Shown piece after piece: positions 9,702 to 23,127 of a stretch of DNA of 64,000 nucleotides (position 1 is the stretch's first letter; the number at the start of each line of letters is the position of its first letter). Source of the DNA: Cordylochernes scorpioides. Taxonomy: Eukaryota; Arthropoda; Arachnida; Pseudoscorpiones; Chernetidae. The position numbers and the translations under genes are program-made. The DNA lies in the NCBI GenBank assembly GCA_030710605.1, contig CP092865.1, positions 141,760,682 through 141,824,681 on the forward strand, in the 5' to 3' direction. The notes beneath the pieces are model-generated. The model saw only the letters and a program-made list of their open reading frames with translations, was not told where the DNA came from and ran no database searches.

Positions 9702-12700
9702 TCGAATTTAGTATATGTTTCTTCCCCTATACTTTAGAAATATATACCTAATGAAAAGCCATACTATTTTTAAGTATTGGTGAAGTAGTCCACGCATCCT
9801 GAGATTAACAGTCTATTATAAATCGTGAATTTTAATTTACGCTTTCCGTTTCACTGGCATTTTATCAGGCAATGAAAGTTATGTTGAGGCGGTGTATACC
9901 GCATCTCTCGCCGCTGTCTTTTACGATTCACATTGTTTGTGGCAAAAACCTTAATATTATCATTGATTTCTGATATCAAAGTAAAACGTCTATGGGGATG
10001 AGTATCTTTTATTCTGGTCTTCTCGAGCTTTCGAGCTTGTCCGCCCTTCTACAGGAGAAACATATACAATATATCAAGAAAATATGACGTCGCCTGATGC
10101 TAAAACTATTATGATTCTATGTACATATATATATATACATTAGAAAGTTTTGCATATTATTTGTTTTCTTAAGACATATTTTTTGGATTAAGGTATTACA
10201 CATATTCTACTATTGTTTGCTATATTCTATGAATTATCTTATAGGTTAGAAATTCTATTATTTAAGTAGTTTTATAATAGTTATTGGCTATTACATATAA
10301 GTTACTTATATTATTGTTGATATTATTAGCTGGTACTAGGATATATTGTGTTATATGTTTCGGGCAAATCTATTTCTATTAATGCTATTGTGTTTTCTGA
10401 ATAATAGAGAATCAATTATAAGCCTTTGATATTTGCTGTTTATGTTATTGTAATGTATTCTAGGTTCTCCTAATGCGAAAGTGTGACCTGTTCCTTTGCA
10501 GTATTGGAAAATTAGAGACCTATTGTCTTGATTAATAACGTTGCGTCTATTGCAACCGACCTTTTTTTTTTTTTTTCATGATGCCGCCAACTGCATATGA
10601 TCTTAAATATCCTGTATACACTCTGACAAGGGAAGGTTATCCTGAATTGACAAATGTACAATTTTTGTCTATAGTAGAGATTTCCAAGATTCTATTTCTG
10701 AAACATTTTTTTTTGGATGAAGACAAATAAAACCATCTTGATAGTATTGAATTTTACAGTAAATACATTTGCCAGCAGAAGGCATGATGAGATTACATGA
10801 AATTTAAACCAGTTATATGCTTAGTATGTTCCTTCAGTTGTAATTTGACACCGTCTTGAAATAAAGAAATTGGACGGTGCGCTATATCTTGATGCTGGAT
10901 ATTTCTGTGTCAGAAAGGTGTAGTTATTCTGTTTAATGAGAATTCCAATAATTATCGAAATTTAGCAGATTATCATTGGGGATTTGAACAACTGTCTTGA
11001 AAATTTTTGAACAGCCCGAGTAGATAGAAGAGTCCTAGAGTTAGAGTGGAGAATTAGTAGTACAGACTGACCACTCGACGCAGATAACTCTAGGGAACAA
11101 TTACTGTGTTAATCCGCCGTAGACAAGAAGAACATTGATTCTCAGGATACTCGATAGGCAGAATTTTGAGAATTGATAAAGTCATAGTTAAAGTTTACAC
11201 AGGCATGTGGGAGTAAAGACAGTGATTTAAAGAGGCAGCCTTGTGTCTTAAATACTTTTAGTGGAAGCAGATGCCACTGCAAATATTCAGGTCTAATAAT
11301 TTCCAAATTTGAAGTCATGCATGACGGGTTAGCACGGGATTGACGCCTGGACGGGTTTCCACTGGGATTAATCGAGCTTGCGAAAGAACTAGAAGAAGTG
11401 TGACATGTCACGCCACTGTACTAAATTAATAATTGAGAAGATTTATGTTGAGCCAACTGAAATTAGTAAAGAATTAAGAGATTAAGGTCTTATTCTTTGA
11501 GTTTTACACTAATTTCAATTACGCGATATGGACGGCATTATAAGTTGGGTGGAAATGATTCGGCCGCAATGGGATGGTCTCCTGGAGATGGTACGATCAA
11601 ATAATACTTATTGAATGCCGGGCGGGATCGCATAAAGCATTAAACGATATCGAGAAATGCTTAAAGAAACACCCTAGAAGATTGGGGATCGACAAAATGA
11701 CGACATGGAAAATGCTCAACATTGTACATTGGCAGCAAAATGATATCTTGCTATTGTATGGACGACCACTCCTTCCTGAAATGTGCAGCGGATGTTAGTC
11801 CCAGAATTAGGTCCTTTGAGGCGACACTTTCCTTTGCAGATGACATAAAGACGCATGACAAAACAGCACACGAGCATTTAAACTAGCTTCAATTCCTGCC
11901 ATTAATTAATTTAGTTGACCAATAGCTATAGAACCGCTGGAGACCTCCATACCCTGTGTGAATATTTTAGTGAGAAATGAGCGATTCAATTCCATGAGCC
12001 ATGAGGTATCCTGTAAGATCAGAGATGTACCCCATTCAAATTTTTTTATAGTAGCCAGTGCGAGATATTTCCAGAATGTTTTTTTTTTTTTAACTGTCAT
12101 ATAATTCGGAAACTAGAAAACTACACTATTTTGATACAGTTTACATCTAGCATCCATGTGAACTCAATATGACTATTGAACGTAGATTGAAGATTAATGA
12201 GCGAGCCAACCTAGAGAGAACGAGTTTAATAGGCTTACAATCAATAGTTGAAGCAAACTATTCGCACAAATTTGTTATGTTCTCTCTCTAAATGATCTAT
12301 GACATTATAGGTTTTCTTAACAAGGTAACTACCCCGCCGAGTGTATATGGAGTTATAAAGCTTAAAGGTCATAGGCTGTTGGAATAGAGTAGTTAAAAAT
12401 TAAGAGTGATAATAGATCGGGATCCAGATCCCGATGACGGGTTTCGAGGAAACACCAGAGGGATGAAAAGGCAGTGAAATGTGTAGAAAATGATGGAAGA
12501 GAGATGAGAGAGAGGTGATGAAAGAAGTGTTGAAAGTGATAAAAAAGAGTGAGAAAGCGTTGAATGTTGATGAGAAAGAGATAGAGAGATGCAGAAAGAT
12601 GTTGAAAGAGAAAGAATTGAAAAAAGTTGGATAAAGGGTTTTGTAAATAGTAGATAAAGATTGATGGAAGGAAGTACATTTAATGTATAAAGCGTAGCTG

Positions 12701-13834
12701 TCGACCGCAATATCGCCTCGATAGAACTATTTCTTTTAAAATAAGACATATTATGCACTGGGGGTTTGTGTAAGCTGAATTACATAAGTTTCGGCAACAG
12801 TATACACTATTTAATATAGATAGGTCTTTATTAATTACAATATTAGGTTATATATTAAATAGCAAATATGTCTTAGTGTTATGGTGAACTTTAAACAGTT
12901 TGCAGTTTTTTTTTTTTTATTTAAACATGTGTTCTAGTGCTAAGTGTTGAAAGGAGCTTTAACACCATGTTTCAGGGTTTGTGTGTTATTTGTCTCAACC
13001 TTGTCTTTGTGCAGAATACCGTCTCACAACCTTACTGTAGTGTTTGTTGCCATCTTTAAAGATCTTCACAATTTGTTTTAATATTAGTGTGTCATTTAGA
13101 GAAAATTGTCACAACCTTATCCTTGTATAGAACACCGTTTTTACACCGTTTTATTTAATAAGTTATATGAGAGATTTTAGATATAGTATAAGAGTTACTA
13201 TTTACATGAGCCAAATCGACCCAACAGTTAGAGCAAGAGGGGGGAACTCAGATATTTCCTCCTTTCACGTGACGCGACTGTTCACCCCGACCGGTCGTGC
13301 CAGATAAAAGGGAATACCAGGAAACTCTGTCCTCCTTGCACTTCGGGTTTTGTGATAGGGCTCCATGCTCGCTACAAGGACTACATCTTGGGTTTTCGTG
13401 TTCTCCTAGTGTAGAATTGGCTCAGCCTCATTTTTAGTATAGTATATAATTGAGAGTTGTCTCACAACCTTGTTTTAATATGACACACCGTTTTGAAGAG
13501 CTTGTACAACCTGTCAGGATATGATTTAGGAAAATTTTAGTTTCTTTTTATTGTTATGTTACAATTTTATCCAACAAGGGGTGACAACCAGAGCGGACTC
13601 AGAAGTAATGAGACGAGGGGAAATTGACAGAGTTAGTGTGAACAGTTTAACTTTACGCAGGTCTACAAGGGTGAAAAGGCCCACACAGTGTAAATTCTGC
13701 TTAGACTGTCGCCACTAACTAGGATTTTGGAGTGTGTACGGAGAATCAGCTCGATAGAATGAGAAGTTTAGAGATTTCAACCTTTTTTTTTTTTAAACCT
13801 TTCTTTTTTTTTAAAGTAGAACTTCATTAGGATT

Positions 13835-13873
<39 letters not shown>

Positions 13874-16800
13874 CAAACTATTTCTTGTTAAAACCCGAGT
13901 TTCAAAGACCAATGAGAATAATGTATACCATTGTGAATTAACTATTTAGTGTAAATCTGAAATTTTAGTTATTATCAGGAGTAATAGGTGAAGGAAGGTG
14001 TAGGAAATCACAACTTAGAGGGGGGCTATGTCTAAAACAACAAACCTAATAGGCATCCTATGGCTTGTGTTGGGTAATTCAGAAACCCTATAATCCCTGG
14101 CCTTCAGGTAGTAGCTTTGAAATAGGTTTCTAATGAGGACATGAAAGGTCAATCTTTCAGAGTAAAGTTATGAAGTATAGGGACCCTAAGCCAGGGGTAG
14201 AAGTTAAGTAGGCCCAGACCGTAGTCGATCCTTGGAAAGCACTTGAGAATGTTAGTGTTGGGTAGTGAATCGTAAACCCTATAAATCCATCTTTCAATAG
14301 AGTGCTGAGGTCGGACTACTGCAAAGGGGGCAGACGCACGAGGAAGAAAGTGACTTCACCCACGGTGGCTAGGGGAGTGACTCAATTCCGCTTTTATGAG
14401 GTGTCACGCTTAATGGTCCTTTATTCGCCATTATAATTAGTGTATGTCTTTATATAGAATTGTCGTGAAAAGTCGCTTGGTGTCAAGGCAAGGGCAGTTT
14501 TTGAAGTTACACTGATTTTTTTTTTAGTAGGTTAGCTTCCAGATTACTTAGAATTGTTAACAATTATTGTTGACAATCATTTATCGAGTATAAAGTATTA
14601 GTATATATAGAGCTTGTACAGAGGCATTTTCTTTTGAGTAACCTAGGGCTTTAAGTTCCCAATTTGTTTTAATTTTATTATTTTATTTGATTTCACATTT
14701 TGTCCTGGAAGATTTTCATTATTGTTAAGGCCTATTAATAATGATATTATAGTATTTTGGTTTTTATGATAGAGTCTAACTCTAGTTTGAATGCGATCGT
14801 GAATGAGAGAGTGAATGTAATGATCAATGAATGCGACCACAAAGTTAAAGTCTAACATACTGTTAATCCAAAAATACATTAGAATAGGGTTAAGGATTTC
14901 AATAGGATCGATTTTTATTATTTTATTTTTTATTTCGAATTTTGTTAGGACCGAGAAGCCTCAAACAGGACAACTACAACTCTATCTAGATAGGAAAATA
15001 TTCGCTCCATTTTTGTTAGGTCTCCTTTTGGAAGAGTATAATTTTTTTAATTTCTATTACTAGGGTAATAAAGTATCTTTGTTATTTATATCAACTTGAA
15101 TTTTAAGAGTCGTAGATAATGATCATATCTCGATTCTCAGACTGGAAGGTTGTGGGAGGTTATGATCAGACCAGAAAACCCACAAAACTTCTCCTCATTA
15201 GAGGAAACGAAGAGGTATAGATTGAATTTTATGCAGGATGGGGGATTTGTTTTAGCCATGCCGTATAGCCTGGGGTATAACGGCGCGACCTTGGGTAACC
15301 GATCTGACACCGTAGTTTCGACGCTTTTAGCGTGGCTGGAGCGAGGGTATTCCAGACGGGAGGTCCTGTAAGATTGGCATGTAGGCAGAGATTGCCCAGT
15401 TATTCTAGACGAAGTAGTTTCCGTCTATTGAATTTTTTGGTACCAGTTTGATCCCCCATAGCTAGCGGAAGTTTCTTCTAATAAAGGATTCGCCCTGCCA
15501 TACGTTTTGTTGGAATGAATTCGAGCATAAGACCGATTCGAGAGGCAGAATAAGTAATTATTAGGACCTTCAACGAGTTTAGACTCGTTCCATATTAGGA
15601 TAAGATTTTAAAGTATTAGTTAACTATAAGGACCGCGAACGAGACGCCAGAACGAGCCAATGAGTCAAAGTTTTTAGAAGTGTTGTATGGAGGACAGTAG
15701 AATTAAAAGCAGTTATACAGGAAGTAGAATCCTGAAGGAATTTGTAAAAGGAACCAAAATTTAAGATTGATAAAATTCAAACTTATAAGATGTAGATTTA
15801 TAGGATTCAGGTCAATGAATAGAGAGTATATTAGTAGATAAAAGTAATATGAATTTCTTGGAAGGGAGAGGTAGCTGAACTGTACACACCCCAGAGGCAA
15901 GGTAAGCGGAGCCACAAACAAAATAGTAGAAATTGATTAGTCGCTCTGCCAAAACAGAAAAGAAATTCTCTTCATACGGTTGTCACCCTAGATTTAAATG
16001 GACTGTGTAGTTTAATAGAGGTCTGGGCTATGTTCCATTTGACCAAGATTCTAAATGACGTTCCCATCTGGGTTGAGAGAGTATTGCAATTTGAGGAATC
16101 TAACACACAAGAGAGAACCCACCCTCCAGTAGGATCGGGATAGACGAATATTACCCAGTGACCAACTCGTGATTCCAGACTGGATAAGATTGAAACTTAA
16201 CTGAGATACTAAACCTTGAACCTTCAGCGCACAAATATATATTATGTTTACATTTTCTTTTTCAATATGCTATTATTTTTATATCATATATATTATATTA
16301 TAGTCATATACTATTCATTTCAACAATTTTATTTTGACATTCATGATATTAATATTTATATTAAATATTTAATTATATATATTTTGTCACCATATATAAT
16401 CTTGTAGTAGTTTTCTTTTATCATCTATCATGGGATGATTTTTATCATATTTAATCACTATCTGCATGATACGTGTTTTCTTCAATATATATATTATACC
16501 CATCATATAACATGGAAGGATTCATTTTATCATTACATATTTCGTGCCTTATTTAATAATTACTTTCACAATTTGTTTTCTGTAACCTTTTTTTTTTTTT
16601 TATTTAGCAAAAGTCATCATGTCATAGGCTAATCATTATGTATCAAGATATTTCTTTCAGCTAACTATAATTATCCTTTCCTTTGATTGTATATGTATAA
16701 CTATACCACACGAATGTCTTGATTGGTACTTAAATAAAGATGCTGGCATGTTTTAGGAGTTGGACTAGTCAGTTATTTCTAAACGACTCCTTGGCGCCCA

Positions 16801-17305
16801 AAATTTTTATATATAATATGTAATAGGGAAATGTTCTAACTGTATTGTTAGCAGAAAGAAGGTAGCAATGAATCCAGCACCACAAGAGGCAAGGATGGGG
16901 TTGAGAGGACTTACCACAAGGAGGGTCTACTCCTCAAGGCCAAAGAAGAAAGTGGAAGGGTGGTATATATACCCATGAATGGTAAGACAGATGACCTTGC
17001 TTACTTCCATACATATGATATGACTGTCCCCCATGACCTATGTTGATAACAGTGTGCTGACAGAATAATAACACATAAAAACCCCTTTGCCAGGATGCAC
17101 AATGCCCACTAATGTTCGGAATAATAAACATCTAGAATAGCATACCATCATTTTGATTAGCCTTATCTTCCCTATAGGTTTCGGTACACCTGGCTTCACC
17201 TAGTAATGGAAAATGCATTTTGCTAGAAATGGGCCTGCTTTCATAGTAACTGATGAAAGGCAGATGAATAATGAATAGCACAAACGCATTTGTCCATTAC
17301 TTGGC
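9702..17305 (+). other. Noncoding interior of LARD-like element
   Basis: About 7.6 kb with no long frame in any direction. It contains T-runs (10561-10576, 13839-13870), a purine-rich block at 12440-12670 whose complement gives meaningless low-complexity frames, and an extremely AT-rich block at 16216-16640. Short frames at 11574-11798 and 15150-15371 resemble nothing I recognise; both include the tripeptide MIR or a similar string by chance or relic. A degenerate hammerhead-like motif lies at 10018-10060, and a second primer-site-like string at 16792-16800. No coding function can be assigned. Confidence 0.7.
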
Positions 17306-17315
17306 AGGGGGAGGA
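17306..17315 (+). other. Polypurine tract of LARD-like element
   Basis: AGGGGGAGGA, one base before the TG of the 3' LTR, the normal place of the plus-strand primer. Confidence 0.8.
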
Positions 17316-17316
17316 T

Positions 17317-18899
17317 TGTTGGGGTACGTTTTTGTAACCATACCCCAACAGAAGGCGTATGTATAATCAAATCAAATGGATACATGGCTTCCCTCCCACA
17401 TAGACTTACAGACCATTCTTTTTGCCCAGAAACCTAGACAACAGATGACACCAGACTTCCATGCCGAAGGCTGATGCCTGGTAAAGAAGAAGACATCCAG
17501 AGACATCCGAGCTGGAAACTGTGTTTCATATGTACATATATTCCCCTCACCAAAAATTTAGGTAAAGGTGACCAGAAAAAAAAAAGGAGAAAAATGGAGA
17601 AGGAAGATCTCTAAAGACTGAAACTTATAAAATATCCTTCCAGAGAAAGGAAAGCATCACATTACAGTCCAGGTAAAAAGGGCCTGGGTCAATTTTAGCC
17701 AAGACGGGGGGGGGGGGGGCGATATATATACCATCCCGAGAAAAAGGGAGGATTATATTTCAACCCATGTGGAAAGAGAGGGGGGGCTGGCGTCTGAAAT
17801 TTTACACTATCGTCGTAGCTGTTGTTCTCTTTAGATTTTCTTGTTTTGGTAATACTATATATTCTATTTTGATGGAAGAGGCCTGGGGTCTGAAATCTTA
17901 CACTAGTGCGTTCTATTTTGATGAGGCCTGGGGCGTCTATGAAATTGATACTGGAGCCGTTGGCCATTTTGATTGGTGTTTCTTTCGGCGAATGAAAATG
18001 GAGAGAGAGATGATATAAAAGAAGGTTCTCTGCCAAAAGGAAGATTTCGATCGGAGTCGCTCAGTGAAAGGACAGTCTGTAGACAGGAGACCTTTGCCAG
18101 CACTTTCGAGAAAGGTAAGCCATTTGTCATTATGACTTAGCGCCCCCCCCCCCTTTTTTGTGTAGTAGCCAACCTAGATTTCGCATGGGCCCTAAAGGGC
18201 TATAAAGTAACTTCAGGTCACCTCTATCTAAATTTTACTATGTAAATAGCATATCTCGTTAGTATAGACATGTTCCCAAATTTTAAGATATTTAAATAAA
18301 TATCTAGAGAAATTTTCTTGTCTCCTCTGTTACCTATTTCATACATAATTTGTCTTAGGGTGCTATTCCAACTGTTTAAATAAAATGTTGTATGTTTATT
18401 ACCTATTTGAAGGGAATGTTACTAATAATCAAGTCTCCCATAAATTACCGGCCACATACATTGCCGCGAGTGTCTGTGTTTCAGTGTTTTATAGATTGCC
18501 CAATTTAATAACGATTTCGTGGGTTGTCAGATGAAGTTGTATAATAGTGTCGCGGTTGTTTCCATCTTTAGACCACTGTACTGACAATATTATATGCTCA
18601 ATCCTTGCTTTAGCCCAACTCTTAATCAATTACAGAGTTTTTTTTCCCTTTTTCTTTTTTATTTATTTTATTTATCCTATTTGCACAAATTGTATTACAT
18701 GTGATGATGTAAAGACATATGCCGATAGTGCATCACTGACAGCTGTGCTGCTATTATACAACATTAAGGTCTTGCTGCGGGTTATATACATGGGGTTGTT
18801 GGCCTAAATTGCTATATATATATATACTTAAGTAAGGAAACTTTAATAAGTCACATCGTGTATCCTCCCTTTTCAACTATCCAAACCGGGAACCCATCA
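17317..18899 (+). repeat. 3' LTR of LARD-like element
   Basis: 1583-bp LTR near identical to 8102-9682. By eye the differences are G to A near 18100, C to T near 18651, and run lengths in an A-run, a G-run and a C-run. The TATA box is at 18014-18021 and the splice donor GT at 18115-18116. If active, this LTR would drive transcription toward the sequence at 18.9 kb. Confidence 0.92.
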
Positions 18900-19740
18900 A
18901 ATAAAGCTAAATTGTTTTGTCATCCTCGTGTTTGTCTATCCTCCTTTTTCTTCATGAAAATTTAGGAAGTTGGCGACATTTATACGCCACAGGAACCTGG
19001 TTTACCCCAAAAAATAATATTTTAGCAGGACAATAATATTCATAGAAAATTTTAACCATTTTTTGTTGCGTATTTTTCTTTTTAAATAAATTAATTTTCT
19101 ACTGCACTTACTGCTATGATAAAATAATGGACCTGTCTCTTTAGTGGTGAACCTTCTTGGATGTGCTAATTCTTCATAATAATATTCCTTTTTTTTTCAG
19201 TTTTTTACAAATATCATTAATATTTCCGTAGATTTTATTTCAATTTTCAAACTATATATTATATTTAACAAACACTATTGTATTTTTGAAAATTGTGTTT
19301 ATATTCGTAAAAAAAGTTCTGAATTAAAAAAAAAAAAGCTTCTACATAAACAAAAAACAGAGTATTAAAATCTTTGCTTTTCTTGCTTTTCCTCAACTTA
19401 GCGTCTACAAAATCTAAATATTTATTGCTTTAACATTTCCTTCAAATTTGAGTTTGGGAATATTTTGACATTAAACAAAAAATGAGTTTGCAAAAATAAA
19501 AAAGGAAAGAGACTGTTTATAACAATTTTAAAAGTAAGTCTTTTTCCTTTAAAAGGGGCCTTTCAGAGGGAAAATATAAATATGTATATAAGGTATAAAC
19601 CAGTATTTTTAAAAGACTAGTAATAATATTTTTCACGTTTGTAAGAACGATGGAATTGATTTTTTCATTGTGTTCAATTTATTGAATAGGGTTGGTTGTT
19701 ACCAAGTCCCTCTTCTTTTATTTCCACAGTAACTTGATTT
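18900..19740. other. AT-rich intergenic stretch
   Basis: Homopolymer-rich noncoding sequence with no frame or clear repeat boundary. The segment near 19500-19560 resembles 62620-62690 weakly (AAAAAGGAAA, then AATTTT and AAGTAAG), which suggests an old dispersed repeat. Confidence 0.45.
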
Positions 19741-20045
19741 TATAAGTTCCTTGTACCATCTAGTGTCATCGCGGCCATCTTGGAACGCAGTTTCACACAT
19801 TTCAAAGTAATTCTCTTAGTATCTTCTTAATTCCAGACCATCTCTATTTGATATTGAACATATCCATCCCATTTTTTCTCTTCCTTGTAATAATTGCAAT
19901 TCATTTGCATAACTTATATTATTCAATTCCCTCCATTAATGAATATGCCACCCCAGATGAAAATTTTCAATACATATTAAAGAAAAATGAAAGATATCCC
20001 TAGACACCCTTGTTTGACTCCATGTGGATTTCAATTCAATTAGAG
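19740..20045 (-). pseudogene. Decayed RT fragment of a LINE (tentative)
   Basis: On the - strand a broken frame reads GVKQGCL, then NG-GN, then SYANE in the right order and spacing for the RT segment GV-QGC ... NG-INN ... YADD of RTE/CR1-like LINEs. Several stops and at least one frameshift interrupt it. The match rests on short motifs only, so it could be chance, but their order supports a fossil. Confidence 0.35.
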
Positions 20046-20151
20046 AATGAACTGTGACTTTAAATGCTGCAGTTTAGTCCTGGTAGAAGTGCGCTATTAT
20101 TATTTTTAAAATGTTTACTCATTTTAACTTGTTCTGAAATTATACTTGTGT

Positions 20152-20299
20152 TAGATAAGGCGAAAAAAACAAATCCAAATAAATACATATTGTGTGATGT
20201 TTCAGTAACATTTACTGAAGTGTCATATAAAATTTATTTATTTGGATTTTGGTCTTATTACCTTGTGTTTTTAATAAATAATCCAAATTGTACCTTATC
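20152..20299 (+). mobile_element. Penelope-like nonautonomous family 1, copy A
   Basis: A 148-bp insertion between 13-bp duplications ATTATACTTGTGT (20139-20151 and 20300-20312). The two halves are inverted repeats around AAATCCAAATAAATA. The right end carries the family tail ending ATCCAAATTGTACCTTATC. The hammerhead-like core is degenerate here. See 42362-42689 for the most complete copy. Confidence 0.8.
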
Positions 20300-20434
20300 A
20301 TTATACTTGTGTGGTTTCACTTTTAAACTACTACTACTTTTTCCCCCTATTGGTGTCTTATTATATAAAAATGGTTTTTCTTTGCTATTTTATTATTATT
20401 ATTTTTCAAAAAAGTCATTGATTTTATCACGAAA

Positions 20435-20560
20435 ATGGGGTGGCCAAATATCAGGGAACAGATTAAATCGATGTTTAGTTGATTTCTGTTCCACTAGATG
20501 GCGCACTGCTATCTAAAAAGTTCATGTGTGCGGTTAGGATATGCCTATTTTGTTTTTGAT
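20435..20560 (+). repeat. Penelope-like family 2 fragment
   Basis: Diverged copy of the unit seen at 35625-35968. It shares TGGCCAAATATCAGGGAACA, the TTTAGTTGATTTCTGT box and the AGGATATGC box. A frame that crosses it is incidental. Confidence 0.65.
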
Positions 20561-20702
20561 ACTTGTGATAATTCGCCCATGTTTTCATTTCCTGACTTTC
20601 AGCCTATCAACCCATGTTAATTTGAACAATATAAATTCGACACCATCAATGATTCGACTGGTTTGTTTTAAACCAATTTTGACATTAGGTAATTCTTGTT
20701 TA

Positions 20703-21026
20703 CACAAGGTAATAAGACCAAATAATTAAATAGTGTGTGACGTTTTGGTAACAGCGTTGTTACCATCGTCAGACAAAAGTACTGAATGAGAAATTTTACA
20801 CAGCATGTTTTAAATAGTTACCGTTATCAAGTGTGTAAACAAGATAGCAGATAAGAAGAAGATAGTTTTCAGTTCTAGATAACAGTAACTATTTAAAACA
20901 TGCAGTGTAAAATTTCTCATTCAGTACTTTTGTCTGAAGATGGTAACAACGCTGTTACCAAAATGTCACACTATTTATAATCTATATATAGTGTTTATAA
21001 TCTATAATCCAAATTGTGCCTTATCA
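20703..21026 (+). mobile_element. Penelope-like nonautonomous family 1, copy B
   Basis: A 324-bp insertion between 13-bp duplications TAATTCTTGTTTA (20690-20702 and 21027-21039). It begins CACAAGGTAATAAGACC and ends with the one-sided tail ATCCAAATTGTGCCTTATCA. Each inverted arm contains a hammerhead-like core, one per strand: CTGACGA on the - strand and CTGAAGA on the + strand. Both have the first G of the GAAA box changed to A, so both ribozymes are probably dead. Confidence 0.88.
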
Positions 21027-21039
21027 TAATTCTTGTTTA

Positions 21040-21332
21040 ATTACAATTTTATTGCTAAAAATGCAATACTCTGACACATGAAGTACAGCGGCCTTAATAA
21101 ATAATATACAGTGGCCTTAGTTAGCGCATGTGCAAATATCACAATGGCAGCACAAATACTGGCGCTGACATCGCAGACAATTTTTTTTTTTTCCTCCAGG
21201 ATAATTTAGGACTAATTTAAGTGGTCACTAGCCATCTCACTGTCAACAATGAGATGTCTTAGATAGTAATGTACTGCCATTTGAAACGAAATACAGAAGA
21301 GGAAAGAAATGCATGGCTTTTGAAGATTGATC
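21040..21332. other. Unassigned sequence before gap
   Basis: Noncoding sequence with a T-run at 21180-21192. Nothing recognised. Confidence 0.4.
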
Positions 21333-21432
21333 NNNNNNNNNNNNNNNNNNNNNNNNNNNNNNNNNNNNNNNNNNNNNNNNNNNNNNNNNNNNNNNNNNNN
21401 NNNNNNNNNNNNNNNNNNNNNNNNNNNNNNNN
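21333..21432. other. Assembly gap (100 N)
   Basis: Exactly 100 N, a conventional scaffold gap of unknown true size. Frames that cross it are not interpretable. Confidence 0.99.
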
Positions 21433-23120
21433 CTTGGGACAATGAATCACTTTAAAAAAATATGTTTTCACCTATGTTATAATTTTACTGACCTTTCTTT
21501 CAGCATGACACAACTTTCTAAAGCAGATCTCTTTTTCACTCTAACCGCAAAATATCATGAGCACTTTTCCTTTTACCTAAAGAAGATACTGATGTGAATT
21601 CATATGAAGAATTATGGAACAAATTGTTTATTGGATTCAGGTTTTCCCTTCACACAGTGAATAGCTTTCTTCACGATTTACACCCTCATCCTCACTATCG
21701 CTCCACCATGGGATGCTAAGCCTATAGACAATTTAAAGATATTTTCACAATAGATTTCATATAGAATACTATGAACAGACTATTATTTATGCTTAGCGCA
21801 TGTCATTGATACTAAAAAAATGTCCAAAAAGCCTAATATCTTGGTATAGAAATTGGACCAATGTTGAGGACACCAATGCAATGGTTGCTGAACATAGGAT
21901 CAAATTCCATTATTATTTAAAGTTCATAATCTAGAAATGGAAAGTTCTGATCTGTTCTGAACAAATGATCTGTATAAATATTGAGAAAGTCCATGAAGTG
22001 GGGCGAAGAAAGGTTTTAATGAGCATGGTTATGTGTGCTATGCTCAATGCTATCATGGTGTTTTTAGTATAAATTTTCTTGCCTGAACTAAAAAATCTAA
22101 TCAACATTTTTTCCATCACCTATATATGGTTTTTACGCAACCTTTTTTTAGTATTGAGATAAAACACTGTAATAAATGCTAGCAATGTTATGTAAGTATT
22201 TTTGCATAAACCTTATTACATTACACTAGTTAACTAAAAAATATTTTTCTTTGTCCAAAAGAAACAGCATTTTATCTTAATGTAACTTTTTGTGCTGATT
22301 CCAAATATACAAAGACTAAGCCTTTGTCATATTTTGTTTTACATATTTTGTTTGTAGATTCTGACTTTGAATATAATTTTATTTACCATTTCAGCCCCCC
22401 AACATCTAACAGTATTGGACATTGTACCTGTTAATGAAACATTTAAAGAGAGTTCAGTGACCACCTTATAAGTTCTGTGATACAAGCCAGATATGCTGAT
22501 CTAGCCCTTTTTTTTTTTAACTGGGAGTATATTCCCTACCCTTCTTCCTTCTAACTTTGTGTCAATTGCACTCTGCACTTCTTCTCATACTGAAGATTTT
22601 TCTTCACACTCTTCTGAACCTTATGATGGTTATATATGATTTATAATAAAATATATTCTAATTATGATATATGAGATAATATTGAATATAGAAATAATAT
22701 ATATCAAGAAATTGACCCCTTTAATGGATATTGAGGTAATCAAGAGCGGGATACCTCCATAATCAAAGGTAAATGATTGTACTGACTGGACTCCAATTAA
22801 ATATTTTATGCTTTTCACACAAGATTAGATGAAAATATTTTTGAAGAAACTAATTAGTATGTATATCAGCAAGGTTCAAGCCTCAAAGTCTGTTGGTTAG
22901 GTGTATGTGCAGACAAATTTTTTGCCTTATTTAGACCCATTGTCAACATGGGATTGGTTGAAGGGTTCAATGTTGAATTTAACTGATTATTTCAGTAAGC
23001 ACCTGTGAAACAAAATTTTCTTTCCCTTTTCCCAGGAGTTCTTAATATCTAGATTTCTCCTAGATATACAGCATGTGCTCCATCTATCAAATAAAAATTG
23101 AAGATCCTTCCGGGGATAAG
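21433..23120. other. Unassigned intergenic sequence
   Basis: About 1.7 kb of AT-rich sequence without a credible frame. On the + strand around 21580-21710 a short broken frame could be an old coding relic, but I recognise no family. Confidence 0.4.
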
Positions 23121-23127
23121 TTTCTTT

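Larger units (their letters stand above)
8102..18899 (+). mobile_element. LARD-like noncoding LTR retrotransposon, 10.8 kb
   Basis: A complete but apparently noncoding LTR element. LTRs of 1581 bp (8102-9682) and 1583 bp (17317-18899) begin TG and end CA and differ by only about two substitutions plus homopolymer lengths. A 4-bp duplication AATA flanks it (8098-8101 and 18900-18903). One base inside the 5' LTR is a perfect 18-nt tRNA-Lys primer site, and a G-rich polypurine tract abuts the 3' LTR. The 7.6-kb interior has no frame above about 120 codons and no recognisable gag, protease, RT or integrase. Near-identical LTRs with no coding interior argue that it moved recently using proteins from another element (inference), matching large retrotransposon derivatives. 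Strand follows primer site and tract. Confidence 0.9.

Noticed and set aside
12362..12758. Two overlapping frames rich in Ser, Leu and Phe on the - strand
   Set aside because: They mirror a purine-rich tract on the + strand; low-complexity composition explains the openness.
8102..18899. Segmental duplication of a host locus (8.1-9.7 kb and 17.3-18.9 kb)
   Set aside because: TG/CA ends, a primer site, a polypurine tract and a target duplication show the two copies are LTRs of one element.
20064..20516. 150-codon frame on the + strand
   Set aside because: It crosses two transposon fragments and an insertion duplication; the hydrophobic stretches come from T-rich DNA.
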